Position numbers and translations under genes: made by a program. Positions 6,563 through 14,584 of a DNA stretch of 19,461 nucleotides are shown here, one piece after another; positions within the stretch are counted from its first letter, which is position 1; each line of letters begins with the position of its first letter. The DNA lies in NCBI GenBank assembly GCA_964407525.1, contig CAYOWC010000063.1, positions 1-19,461 of the forward strand, in the 5' to 3' direction. The notes beneath the pieces are model-generated. The model did no database searches. It saw only the letters and a list, made by a program, of their open reading frames with translations, and was not told the DNA's origin. The DNA comes from DUZB01 sp964407525. Its GTDB lineage: Bacteria > Desulfobacterota > DSM-4660 > Desulfatiglandales > Desulfatiglandaceae.

Positions 6563-7291
6563 TTACGAAAGGCTTTGCGTTGGCTCCGAAAAGTTTGGAT
6601 TTTTCAGCATGCTCAGCGCATCGGCCAGGGTCATTGTTCGAAATTCGAAGCTGAACAGGTCGTCCATGACGTCCTTTATTGTTTCCCGGACCTGTTCGCC
6701 GGGGATGTCACGGCCCAGCATTTCCTTCATGGAGGTAACCGGCATTCGCTCGACCCCGCACGGGTTGATGAGGCTGAATGGGTATAGGTCCGGGTTCACG
6801 TTCAGAGAAAATCCGTGGCATGTGTAACCGTGACGAACGGCAATGCCCACCGCTCCGATTTTTTCTTCACCGCACCAGGCGCCGGGGTAGCCCTCTTTTT
6901 TTTCAGACTTTATCCCGTAGTGGTCCAGTACTGAGATTTGAACGTCTTCGAGTCTGTGAAAATATTGGTTTGCATTCTGGTCGATGTCGCCGAGGTAAAA
7001 GAGCGGGCTGACGATGATCTGTCCTGGGGCGTGAAACGTCACATCCCCTCCGCGGTTGACATCGACAACTTCGATTCCGCGTTCCAAGAGTTCTTTTTCC
7101 GTTGCCAGGATGTTCGAACGGCTCCCTGTCCTTCCGATGGTGAAAACAGGGTTGTTTTCCTGCACAATGACGATTGTGGGGAAGTCGCCCTTAATACGTT
7201 CCGTATACAGGGTGGTTTGAATGTCGAAGGCCGGCTTGTAGGGCATGATCCCAAGGTCGATCCACAGTCCTTTTTGTTTCTTCAGGGGCAT
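6563..7291 (-). CDS. lipB: Lipoyl(octanoyl) transferase LipB
   Basis: 242 aa, slightly longer than the usual 210-230 owing to the tail. It moves octanoyl groups from acyl carrier protein onto the lysine of lipoyl domains; LipA then inserts sulfur. RGGDVTFHAPGQ (80-91) is the LipB signature, Lys144 in GEEKIGAVGIAV and Cys178 in INPCGV are the catalytic pair, and CHGFSLNVNPDL is also diagnostic. lipA is not in the window. The gene precedes the lipoyl-domain protein by 29 bp, so that protein is its likely substrate. A hairpin separates it from the upstream DUF362 gene. Confidence 0.95.
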   Translation of the reverse strand: MPLKKQKGLWIDLGIMPYKPAFDIQTTLYTERIKGDFPTIVIVQENNPVFTIGRTGSRSNILATEKELLERGIEVVDVNRGGDVTFHAPGQIIVSPLFYLGDIDQNANQYFHRLEDVQISVLDHYGIKSEKKEGYPGAWCGEEKIGAVGIAVRHGYTCHGFSLNVNPDLYPFSLINPCGVERMPVTSMKEMLGRDIPGEQVRETIKDVMDDLFSFEFRTMTLADALSMLKNPNFSEPTQSLS

Positions 7292-7339
7292 CGCGTTCCC
7301 TTGAGTTTGCGTGGCTTTGCAAGTTCTTTTTTCAAGAAG

Positions 7340-7369
7340 CCGCAGGCCGCCTCAAAAGATGGCCTGCGG
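7340..7369 (-). promoter_or_regulatory. Strong hairpin between the DUF362 gene and lipB
   Basis: Perfect 9-bp stem CCGCAGGCC / GGCCTGCGG with a 12-nt loop, ten bases past the DUF362 stop. On the minus strand it is not followed by a U-run, so it looks more like an mRNA-processing or stability hairpin than a canonical terminator. Confidence 0.5.
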
Positions 7370-7378
7370 TATTCATTC

Positions 7379-8683
7379 CTATCTGCGGCACTTCTGGTAT
7401 AATGCCTGCAGGTCGCCGTTGAGTTGCGCGAAGATATAGACCGGAGCGCATCCCGGGTATTCCGTTACGCTCTTGGCAAGCTTTTTGGCCTCTTCAACCT
7501 TGTCCTTCGACGGAAAAAGCTTCCAGCAGTCGCCGGTAATGAACAGGTGTTTTCCCTCGACCCACTCCGGCTTGAAGTCGGGTACTCCACCAGCCAGAAT
7601 GTAGATTTCACCTGCCTTTTCAATGAAATCCTTGACGTCGACGGTGTTGTTGAAGTTGTCGAGCCCTCCGCGGATATTTGCGAAACAACCCGGACAGGTC
7701 TGCTGTATCACGGCGTTGATTCCAGGGATGAGTCCGACAGGATCGTTCATGGGACGTTTGAAGAAGGTTCTGACGTCTTCCATGGGTGTGCCCACCACGT
7801 CGATTTTATCGAAGTCGCGAACGCCGAGGCCTTCCGTCGCTGCAATCCTTACTGCTGGTATTTCGACGGTCTCGAAGCCCATCACGTACGACGTGACGGC
7901 GTCCACAGCTACTGTATCGACGCCGGCGATCATGAGGTTCATCTCTAAGGGGCTTCCGGCGTGGGGGCCCTGGCCCTCCATGGCAATCAGCCCATCCACG
8001 AAGGTGAGATCTGCTTTGCGAACGCGGAGAAGATCCGCACATTTCTGGCCGAGGTCGAGTCTGTGTACGTCCTGCTGCTCTCCGCTCGGATGAATATTGG
8101 GGATGATTCCCTGCCAGTTTTTGATGCCGAGAGTGACGGTTCCTGCAAGATGGGTTTTCATCTTCGGCAGGTTGATGACCCTGTCCGCGTCCAGGACCGG
8201 TTTGAAGATCTTTGCCTTGCGATAGAGGCGGGCGCCCTCGATTTCGACATCTACCACTTCCTCTTCGTCAAAGAAGATGACCCTGTCTGCGCCGCCGCGA
8301 TTGGCCGCGGCTTTCATGCCGGAAGCGTCAAATGCCGGGCGGGCACGGCCCACATGCTGTCCGAGGGAGGGGTTGTCTCCGACCCAGATCTCACCGGCCT
8401 TGGAATTTTCCTTGAGCCAGCTCACCATGGCTTCGATCATGCGCGGGTCCACCACGGAAAAGCTCTCCGGGGGTGCGAGGAAGGCCAGATTCGGTTTGAT
8501 AAGGACGGTTTCCCCTTCCTTGATGATTTCGTCGATACTACCCACCGAAAGGGCTATAGTTTCAGCTATCTTCTCTTTGAGCAATGCCACGTCTTCGTCG
8601 TATCGCACAAACTTACCGCCTAAAAATTCCGGATTTCCTTTCAATGGTCCTGTTTTTACAATCGCTACTTTTGTCTTTGACAT
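7379..8683 (-). CDS. DUF362 family protein
   Basis: 434 aa from the ATG with GGAGG five bases upstream (an ATG five codons earlier is less well placed). It matches the DUF362 family: an early KPNLAFLAPP segment, INLPKMKTHLAGTVTLGIKNWQG (the conserved LPKxKTH...GVKN block) and a middle AVDAVTS motif. The family has no settled biochemical role; members often carry iron-sulfur domains, but this one has no ferredoxin repeat. It does have CPGC, GDC and a late PGC, which could bind metal. It is the first gene of a minus-strand run with lipB, lipoyl carrier and SDR. There is no signal peptide, so it is probably cytoplasmic. Family assignment is firm; any role in the lipoyl unit is inference. Confidence 0.85.
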   Translation of the reverse strand: MSKTKVAIVKTGPLKGNPEFLGGKFVRYDEDVALLKEKIAETIALSVGSIDEIIKEGETVLIKPNLAFLAPPESFSVVDPRMIEAMVSWLKENSKAGEIWVGDNPSLGQHVGRARPAFDASGMKAAANRGGADRVIFFDEEEVVDVEIEGARLYRKAKIFKPVLDADRVINLPKMKTHLAGTVTLGIKNWQGIIPNIHPSGEQQDVHRLDLGQKCADLLRVRKADLTFVDGLIAMEGQGPHAGSPLEMNLMIAGVDTVAVDAVTSYVMGFETVEIPAVRIAATEGLGVRDFDKIDVVGTPMEDVRTFFKRPMNDPVGLIPGINAVIQQTCPGCFANIRGGLDNFNNTVDVKDFIEKAGEIYILAGGVPDFKPEWVEGKHLFITGDCWKLFPSKDKVEEAKKLAKSVTEYPGCAPVYIFAQLNGDLQALYQKCRR

Positions 8684-8738
8684 GTTAACCTCCGTCAAAT
8701 AAAGGTTTAAACGGTTATGCGTCTTGATTAAAAAAAAA

Positions 8739-8966
8739 GGCTCAACGCGGATTGGCGTGAAGAATCATTTTTTCGGTACCGAGGTGTCAGGTGTCAGGTT
8801 TCAGTACTTACGATTCCTACTTTATGATTCTAAAATTTGCATAACTACTTGTTGTCACGTTTAAAAAGCAAAATACGACCAGGTTTTTCCTGACACCTGA
8901 AACCTGACACCTGAGCATGGTCTATTCGACGACAGATAAAAATATCACGTTAACCCGCGATGAGCC
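8739..8966. repeat. Nested palindromic repeat element (copy 3)
   Basis: Outer inverted termini GGCTCAACGCGGATTGGCGTGA (left) and TCACGTTAACCCGCGATGAGCC (right). Inner inverted arms of 7-bp units: AGGTGTC, AGGTGTC, AGGTTTC at 8782-8802 against CCTGACACCTGAAACCTGACACC at 8889-8911. The central part is about 85 bp, AT-rich and non-coding. It makes up most of the gap between the ABC ATPase gene and the DUF362 gene, which point the same way. No target-site duplication is obvious; A-runs flank both sides. Confidence 0.85.
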
Positions 8967-8988
8967 AAAAAGAAAAGGCAGACCTTCT
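8967..8988 (-). terminator. Weak terminator-like hairpin after the ABC transporter operon
   Basis: On the minus strand AGAAGG-TCTG-CCTTTT forms a 6-bp stem (with one G-U) followed by CTTTTT. It lies 30 bp past the last ATPase stop and immediately before the palindromic element. A second small hairpin, CCCGGgaagCCGGG, precedes it. Confidence 0.35.
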
Positions 8989-9017
8989 TACTTCCCGGCT
9001 TCCCGGGCACGGGGAAA

Positions 9018-10103
9018 TTAGAGGCTGCCGTTGATTAAAACGTCGTTTGCGTACAAGCAGATCTTGTCCTCTGGAAAGCTTATCCATGCGTCGTCCGCCG
9101 GAACCTCGGCGCCGGGAGGCAGCTTGAGCCGGATAATATCTTCTTCAATTTTCACTGTCGCGATTCGATAATTGCCAAATTCCTGCACCATCTCGGTCTT
9201 GCCTTTCAGGGCGCTGTCGGCGCCGGGGGCTGCGAATGAAACGAATCTGGGCCGGATCCCGAGTTTCAGGTTCTTCCTGTCTTCCGGTAAAGAGACCGAA
9301 GAGGGCAGGGGGATTGAACCCCCGGCTGTGTGCAGCCTGCCTCCGTCGAAGTCGCATTTGATGAAATTCATCGACGGAGATCCTATGAAATAACCAACAT
9401 AGGTCGTTTCGGGTTTCTCGTAAAGTTCTTGGGGCGTCCCGGCCTGAACGACTTCGCCGTTATTCATGACTACGATGGTGTCGGCAAAGCTCATGGCCTC
9501 GTTCTGGTCATGCGTCACGTAAACCATCGTCAGACCGTAGCGCTCGTTGATGGTTTTGAGCTTTTTTCTGATATCGAATTTGAGCTGAGGGTCGATGACC
9601 GTCAAGGGCTCGTCCAGGAGTAGGGCGGAAACGTCGCTACGGACAAGACCCCGGCCCAGGGAGATCAGCTGCTTTTCGTCGGCCGCCAGCTTGCGGGCTG
9701 GTCGTTTCAGCTTGTCCGATAGGTTAAGCAGTTCGGCGATTTCGCGGACCCGTTTTTGACGTTCCTTTTCCGGTACTCTCCGGCATTTGAGGGGAAAATC
9801 GAGATTTTCTTCCACGGTCATGAGGGTGTAGATCACGGGAAACTGGAAAACCTGGGCGATATTTCGGGCCGGTGTCGAGTACTCCGTGAAATTGACGTCG
9901 TCGAAGAGTACCTGCCCGTGACTCGGTCGGACCAGTCCGGAGATGATGTTGAGCATCGTGGTTTTGCCGCACCCGGAAGGGCCCAGAAGCGCGTAGGTCC
10001 CCCCGTCTTCCCACACCATATTCAGTTTTTTCAGTGCGTAGAAAGGGTTTTCAACTGTCGGCTCGTACGTGTGAGCGATGTTTGAAAGTTCGATCCTGGC
10101 CAT
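9018..10103 (-). CDS. ABC transporter ATPase, GlpT-like (degenerate signature motif)
   Basis: 361 aa from the ATG with AGGGAGG eight bases upstream. NBD (1-235) plus a C-terminal TOBE-type regulatory domain, as in MalK/UgpC-like importers. Walker A GPSGCGKTT, Q-loop in AQVFQFPVIY, Walker B ALLLDEPLTVIDP and switch His in YVTHDQNEA are intact, but the LSGGQ signature reads LAADEKQ. Overall pattern (MARIELSNIAHTY start, ALLGPSGCGKTT, NIAQVFQFPVIY) closely recalls GlpT of the rhizobial glycerol importer GlpSTPQV, from memory of that family. It powers import from the cytoplasmic face, pairing with the other ATPase encoded 5 bp upstream. It is the last gene of the importer operon. Confidence 0.9.
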   Translation of the reverse strand: MARIELSNIAHTYEPTVENPFYALKKLNMVWEDGGTYALLGPSGCGKTTMLNIISGLVRPSHGQVLFDDVNFTEYSTPARNIAQVFQFPVIYTLMTVEENLDFPLKCRRVPEKERQKRVREIAELLNLSDKLKRPARKLAADEKQLISLGRGLVRSDVSALLLDEPLTVIDPQLKFDIRKKLKTINERYGLTMVYVTHDQNEAMSFADTIVVMNNGEVVQAGTPQELYEKPETTYVGYFIGSPSMNFIKCDFDGGRLHTAGGSIPLPSSVSLPEDRKNLKLGIRPRFVSFAAPGADSALKGKTEMVQEFGNYRIATVKIEEDIIRLKLPPGAEVPADDAWISFPEDKICLYANDVLINGSL

Positions 10104-10108
10104 CTCGT

Positions 10109-11188
10109 CTACCTCCCTTGCCCGGACGTTATCGTGGGAGGACATATGAGTTCCCCGTCAACGGAAAAAGCGTATATACGGTTCTTGTCGATTTCGATTT
10201 CGATTGTGCTGCCAATAGAGTGGTGGTGAACTCCGGCCTCGTAAACGATAAAGGAGCCGATGCCCCCTCGCATGTGGAGGATCGTCTGGGAACCGCTGAT
10301 TTCGCTTAGCTCAACCTTTCCGGTAATATCGCTTCCAATGTACAGGTCGGCAGCCTGTAGACCGAAAAGGTAGGGGCCGTCGGAGAGTCCTTTCAAGTGG
10401 TTCGGTGCCGGAAACGTTACTTTCCCGCGTAGATTGAGATCCCCCCCGCCGATGGACCCTTGCAGTATGTTCATGGGCGGGTCGTTGATGATCTCGGCGC
10501 AGCGAATCGTCGAAGGAGAGTTGAAAACTTCCAAGGGATTGCCCTGCTGGATGACGGCTCCTTCGTCCATGACGATCAGTTCATGGCCGAGCTGAATGGC
10601 CTCTCCGGGTTCCGTGGTGGTGTAGATCACGATGGCGTCGTCCTGGCCCTGAAAAATGTTCAGGAACTCTTCCCGGAGCTGTTCCCGGAGCTTGTAGTCC
10701 AGGTTGACCAGGGGTTCGTCGAGTAATAGGATGTCCGATTGTTTAGCCAGGGCCCGTGCCAGGGCGACCCGCTGCTGTTGGCCGCCCGAAAGGGACCGCG
10801 GTCGTCGCTTTTCAAGCTGGGAGAGCCCCACTTTGGCGAGGACTTCACGTGCCCTTTTTTTTGCTTCACTTTTCGGGACGTGCGCCCGTTTGAGCGGAAA
10901 GGTCACGTTGGCCAGCACGTTCAGATGCGGGTAATTGATGAATTGCTGGTAGACCATGGCCACCCCCCGTTTCCAGACAGGAAGGCTCAGAAACTCTTTT
11001 TTGTGCAGGGTCAGTTCCCCCTTCTGGGGGGTATCGAGACCGGCAATGGTTCTGAGCAGGGTGGTTTTGCCCGAAAGGGTCCGACCGAGAATCGTATAAA
11101 GTTTTCCACGTTTGAACTCAAGGCTCACGTCGTCCAGGTGCGGGACGCCGCCGATTCGAATGTCAAAATTTTTCATTAACAACGACAT
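10109..11188 (-). CDS. ABC transporter ATPase, GlpS-like (switch histidine replaced)
   Basis: 359 aa, start chosen at the ATG with AAGGAG nine bases upstream rather than the ATG 21 codons earlier, which falls inside the permease gene. Walker A GRTLSGKTT (the TLSGKT variant of GlpS), VAMVYQQFINYPHLNV, intact LSGGQQQRVALARALA and Walker B ILLLDEPLVNLD. The switch region reads VIYTTTEPGEA: Thr replaces the usual His. C-terminal TOBE-like domain, about 235-359. Complements the neighbouring ATPase, which has the opposite defects, so the pair should work as an obligate heterodimer. It lies 13 bp after the second permease gene. Confidence 0.9.
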   Translation of the reverse strand: MSLLMKNFDIRIGGVPHLDDVSLEFKRGKLYTILGRTLSGKTTLLRTIAGLDTPQKGELTLHKKEFLSLPVWKRGVAMVYQQFINYPHLNVLANVTFPLKRAHVPKSEAKKRAREVLAKVGLSQLEKRRPRSLSGGQQQRVALARALAKQSDILLLDEPLVNLDYKLREQLREEFLNIFQGQDDAIVIYTTTEPGEAIQLGHELIVMDEGAVIQQGNPLEVFNSPSTIRCAEIINDPPMNILQGSIGGGDLNLRGKVTFPAPNHLKGLSDGPYLFGLQAADLYIGSDITGKVELSEISGSQTILHMRGGIGSFIVYEAGVHHHSIGSTIEIEIDKNRIYAFSVDGELICPPTITSGQGR

Positions 11189-11201
11189 AAAAACATTCTC
11201 C

Positions 11202-12047
11202 TTAGCGGATAGCGCCCGCCAGGTTGCCGCTGGAAAGAAAGCGTTCGACAACGAAAGCGATGATCACCAACGGCGCCACGGAAACCAGGGCCGAAGCCGA
11301 GAGGCTCCACCAGGGTGTAACCGAAGAGTTGAGCGCCACCACGGCCACCGGAAGCAGCTGCGTTTTGGTGAAGGTGAGGGTAAAGGCGAAGAAAAAATCG
11401 TTCCACCCGAATATGATGCAAAAAAGTCCTCCCACTACGATTCCCGGTATGGAATTGGGCAGGACCACCCTCAGGAAGGCGCCCACCGGGGTACACCCGT
11501 CAATCATGGCCATTTCGTCCATTTCTTTCGGCACGTTACTGAAAAAATCGACCATGACCCACGTGGCGATGGGCAGCAGCAGGGCCACGTAAACAAGAAT
11601 CAGGCCGGGGATGGAGTCAAGGAGCCCCAAAAACTGCAGCATGAGGAAAAAGGGGATCGACAGCACGATGGGCGGCATGATTCTCTGGGAGATAAAAAAG
11701 AACGTGATGTCGCTGTTCTTGACGAAACCGACCTTGTAGGTGAACCGCGCCAGGCCGTAGGCGGCAAGGGTCCCGAGGGCCATGCTTATGATGCTGGCGC
11801 TCAAGGTTACGATGATGCTCGAAATATAGGGTTGCACGATATCGATGCCCTGCCCGCCCGATCTGACCAGTACCTTCCACCCTTCGAGGGAAGGTTTGTA
11901 TTGGAGCCAGGGGATGTAGGTTGCCCCCCCGGTGACGCCGTTTGCGGTCTTGAACGAAGTGGTGAGCGCCCAGAGAAAAGGGAGGGCCACAAAAGAGGAC
12001 CAGAGAAGGATCGCTCCGTATTTGAATGTGAGGTAGAGAGTTCTCAT
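11202..12047 (-). CDS. ABC transporter permease, MalG/UgpE type
   Basis: 281 aa, about six hydrophobic membrane segments. It begins MRTLYLTFKYGAILLWSSFVALPFLWAL and continues with LTTSFKTANG, the usual first segment and periplasmic start of the MalG type. EAA loop: EMAMIDGCTPVGAFLRVVLPNSIPG, which docks on the ATPases. The second of the two inner-membrane permeases. Its start follows the stop of the other permease gene by three bases (TAA TTC ATG), so translational coupling is likely; no separate Shine-Dalgarno is strong. Substrate is probably a polyol or sugar, by the company it keeps. Confidence 0.92.
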   Translation of the reverse strand: MRTLYLTFKYGAILLWSSFVALPFLWALTTSFKTANGVTGGATYIPWLQYKPSLEGWKVLVRSGGQGIDIVQPYISSIIVTLSASIISMALGTLAAYGLARFTYKVGFVKNSDITFFFISQRIMPPIVLSIPFFLMLQFLGLLDSIPGLILVYVALLLPIATWVMVDFFSNVPKEMDEMAMIDGCTPVGAFLRVVLPNSIPGIVVGGLFCIIFGWNDFFFAFTLTFTKTQLLPVAVVALNSSVTPWWSLSASALVSVAPLVIIAFVVERFLSSGNLAGAIR

Positions 12048-12050
12048 GAA

Positions 12051-12917
12051 TTAATCCCGTGCTATGTTGCGCGTCAAGATCTTTGCGATGATCGTGAGGC
12101 TGATGATCATAATGACAAGATAGGTGATGGAGAGCGTTGCCGAGTATCCAATCTGGTAGTCGCGCATCCCCCGAATGTAAATGTAATAACTGCTGGTTTC
12201 CGTCGCTGTTCCGGGTCCCCCTGAGGTCAGAACGTAGATGGTTTCCATGATCTTGGAAGCCTCAATGAGCCTGATCATGATGGCTCCGATTGAGATGGGC
12301 GCCATCAGGGGGAAGGTGACGCTGAAAAATGTCCTGAAAGGTCCCGCCCCGTCGATGGCGGCGGCCATGTAAGGATCCCTGGGAAGGGACAAGAGGCCTG
12401 CCAGAAGCAGCAGGAACATGAACGGGGTCCACTGCCACGTTTCCACGAGGATGACGCTGACCATGGCCATGCCGGCGGTGGAAAGCCAGGTGACCGGCTC
12501 GAACCCGAGCAGTTGGACGATGTCGTTGGCGGGTCCCAGGGATTCGTGCAGGATGGTCCGCCAGACAACGCTCATAATGACCGGCGTCGTCATCATGGGC
12601 ACCAGGAAAAGTACGCGGACGAATCGTTTCATGAGAACGTCGCGCCACACCAGGAGCGCAAGGCCGAAACCGAGCGCGTACTGGAGCAGGACCGAACCGA
12701 CGGCCATGAAACTGAGCCTTCTGAGCGCTTCCCAGAACCTGCCGTCCTCAAAAAGCCGTGTATAGTTCTGGCCTCCGATCCAGTCGAGCCCTGGTTTAAC
12801 GACGTCCCAGCTCGAAAAGCTGACCCTGATCGTGAACAGGAGCGGAAAGATGATGATCGCGACCAGGACGATGAGCCCGGGAAGGAGAAAAATATGTTTG
12901 TGTTTCAGTCCTAACAT
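12051..12917 (-). CDS. ABC transporter permease, MalF/UgpA type
   Basis: 288 aa with about six membrane segments; the N-terminus MLGLKHKHIFLLPGLIVLVA then IFPLLFTIRVSFSSWD is the usual first helix of UgpA/MalF-type permeases without the extra MalF insertion. EAA loop: YMAAAIDGAGPFRTFFSVTFPLMAP. GGPGTATETSSYYIY is the conserved periplasmic/late segment of the family. AGAGGAG lies just before the ATG. It forms the inner-membrane channel with the downstream permease. It is separated from the binding-protein gene by two hairpins, a common arrangement that keeps the binding protein in excess. Confidence 0.92.
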   Translation of the reverse strand: MLGLKHKHIFLLPGLIVLVAIIIFPLLFTIRVSFSSWDVVKPGLDWIGGQNYTRLFEDGRFWEALRRLSFMAVGSVLLQYALGFGLALLVWRDVLMKRFVRVLFLVPMMTTPVIMSVVWRTILHESLGPANDIVQLLGFEPVTWLSTAGMAMVSVILVETWQWTPFMFLLLLAGLLSLPRDPYMAAAIDGAGPFRTFFSVTFPLMAPISIGAIMIRLIEASKIMETIYVLTSGGPGTATETSSYYIYIRGMRDYQIGYSATLSITYLVIMIISLTIIAKILTRNIARD

Positions 12918-12934
12918 AGCTCCTCTGAGAACGT

Positions 12935-12967
12935 CCGGGGGCTCTGCCGTTCAGGAAAAGCCCCCGG
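12935..12967 (-). promoter_or_regulatory. Intra-operon hairpin 2 (before the permease genes)
   Basis: Perfect 9-bp GC-rich stem CCGGGGGCT / AGCCCCCGG with a 15-nt loop, no U-run, ending about 17 bases before the permease start codon. It may reduce permease translation or protect the upstream message. Confidence 0.55.
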
Positions 12968-12980
12968 TGAAAAATGATGA

Positions 12981-13009
12981 ACAGGACCGCGGTTAGTCTG
13001 CGATCCTGT
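12981..13009 (-). terminator. Intra-operon hairpin 1, partial terminator after the binding-protein gene
   Basis: Minus-strand RNA ACAGGAUCGC / GCGGUCCUGU, 10 bp with one U-G wobble (favouring this strand), 9-nt loop, followed by TTCATCATTTTTC. Its place right after the binding-protein stop fits partial termination that lowers permease and ATPase expression. Confidence 0.5.
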
Positions 13010-13024
13010 CCCGGTCTATAAGAA

Positions 13025-14554
13025 TCAGCGAAGGTTGTCTTCGAGGGCAACCACGTTTTTGTAAGCGTCGCGAACCCGATCTTTACCGATACGATCGACG
13101 ATCTGCGTCCATTCTTTGGCAACACCATCAAGAGCCTTTTGGGCAGTTTCCTGACCTGCCATGGCCTTGGAAACGCCTGCTGCAAGAGAACTCATGAACT
13201 GACCGACTCCGGGAACCCTGAGGTCGAAGACGCGGTTCTTGCTCAGGTCCATGCCGGACAGGGTTTCCACATAGGTTTCAGCGGTATTCTTATCCCATCC
13301 GAGTTTTTCGACCCAGAAATCGGGATCAAAATGCGTTGACCGGTAGGGGTTCACGCCGAAACGACCGATTTGGAGATCGTGTACGGTATTGGCCTGGTTG
13401 CTGAAAAATGCCAGAAAATCAAAAGCCATGTCCTTGTTCTTGGACATCTTTGAAACGGCTGATGTCCATCCCCAGCAAATGTAGGGAGCGCGGTTGGGCG
13501 GGGAAAACTTGTCCCACTTACCGGTGTCGCGGTTCCACACTTCGTTGGCGCCCGGCAGCGGTGCCGCGGCCACCTTGTTGCGGATAGGACTGTCTTTCTG
13601 CATGGCCTGGATGAAGGCGTCATCCCAGCTGTAACTCATGAGGGCCTGGCCACCGCCGAAGGAGAAAATCTCGTCGCCGAGGCCGAAGTTGTTTCCTCCA
13701 GGGGGAAAGGCTTTTTGTGCATCGACGAAAAGCTGGAGTCCTTTGACCCATCCCGGATTGTTGATCAGAGGTTTCATGGTTTTCAGATCGAAGAAGAAGC
13801 CACCTTTCACGTTCGGGTTCTTCGCGTATGGAGCTGCCCTGCTGATGAAGGCTGAGAACATAAGGTCGTCACGTTTGGCGACTTCGGCTGTTCCGTAGTT
13901 TTTCTCTCCATCGCCGCTCCAGTCCCAGCCGGAAAAATATATGGCAACTGCGTTGTACTCTTCCCAGGTTTGGGGGACGCGAAGATCTTTTCCCGTGTCC
14001 TTCTTATAACGGGCCTGCATCTTGGGATCATTAAAAATGTCGGAACGGTACTTCAGGTAATGACGGTCACCGTCCACCGGAAACTGGATCATCGTGTCGC
14101 CCCATTTGGCAACGTCCTGGTAGTTGAGGGTCACTTCTTTCATGGCGCCGTTGTCCAGGTATTTCTGGGGAACCGGGGCCAGGTAGTTGTTCAGGTCGCC
14201 GATCCAGAGAGATCCATAAAAGAGAACATCGTAGGCGTCCTGTTTGGTCTGGAAGGGGATCATGATTCTCTGGAACAGATCACCGAAAGGCACATGAACC
14301 ACGTTGACCTTTGCGCCGGTCAGTTCCTCGAACTGCTTGGCGTGAAGGGCGGTGGGCTCACCCATGACAGGAACTGCGTGGGTGATGATATTCAGGGTTC
14401 TGCCGGAGTAATCCTTGGCATCGATGGACTCGTAGGAACCGATTCCCGGGACATCTTTTTCAATGCCGTACTTCGAATAGTCGGCTGCTTGGGCCGAGAA
14501 TCCGCCTGCGACCAAAAAAATGGTCAAGATCGAAGCTGCAAAATACCGTTTCAT
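13025..14554 (-). CDS. ABC transporter substrate-binding protein (polyol/sugar type)
   Basis: 509 aa, start chosen at the ATG with AGGAGG five bases upstream. Signal peptide 1-24 (MKRYFAASILTIFLVAGGFS, cleavage after AQA). The mature protein is a family-1 extracellular solute-binding protein: LNIITHAVPVMGEPTALHAKQFEELTGAKV near the start and PNRAPYICWGWTSAVSK late. At about 500 aa it is longer than MalE-type proteins, as GlpV-like polyol-binding proteins are. It delivers substrate to the permease pair in the periplasm. Second gene of the operon, 30 bp after the alcohol dehydrogenase. The exact ligand is not readable; glycerol-like polyols are a guess from ATPase and regulator similarity. Confidence 0.9.
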   Translation of the reverse strand: MKRYFAASILTIFLVAGGFSAQAADYSKYGIEKDVPGIGSYESIDAKDYSGRTLNIITHAVPVMGEPTALHAKQFEELTGAKVNVVHVPFGDLFQRIMIPFQTKQDAYDVLFYGSLWIGDLNNYLAPVPQKYLDNGAMKEVTLNYQDVAKWGDTMIQFPVDGDRHYLKYRSDIFNDPKMQARYKKDTGKDLRVPQTWEEYNAVAIYFSGWDWSGDGEKNYGTAEVAKRDDLMFSAFISRAAPYAKNPNVKGGFFFDLKTMKPLINNPGWVKGLQLFVDAQKAFPPGGNNFGLGDEIFSFGGGQALMSYSWDDAFIQAMQKDSPIRNKVAAAPLPGANEVWNRDTGKWDKFSPPNRAPYICWGWTSAVSKMSKNKDMAFDFLAFFSNQANTVHDLQIGRFGVNPYRSTHFDPDFWVEKLGWDKNTAETYVETLSGMDLSKNRVFDLRVPGVGQFMSSLAAGVSKAMAGQETAQKALDGVAKEWTQIVDRIGKDRVRDAYKNVVALEDNLR

Positions 14555-14584
14555 GTTTCCTCCTGTGTTCAAAAAGGTTTAGAT

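Noticed and set aside
11112..12224. 370-codon plus-strand open frame rich in charged residues
   Set aside because: Antisense to the GlpS-like ATPase and both permease genes; the low-complexity Gly/Asp/His/Arg composition is typical of a shadow frame in GC-rich DNA.
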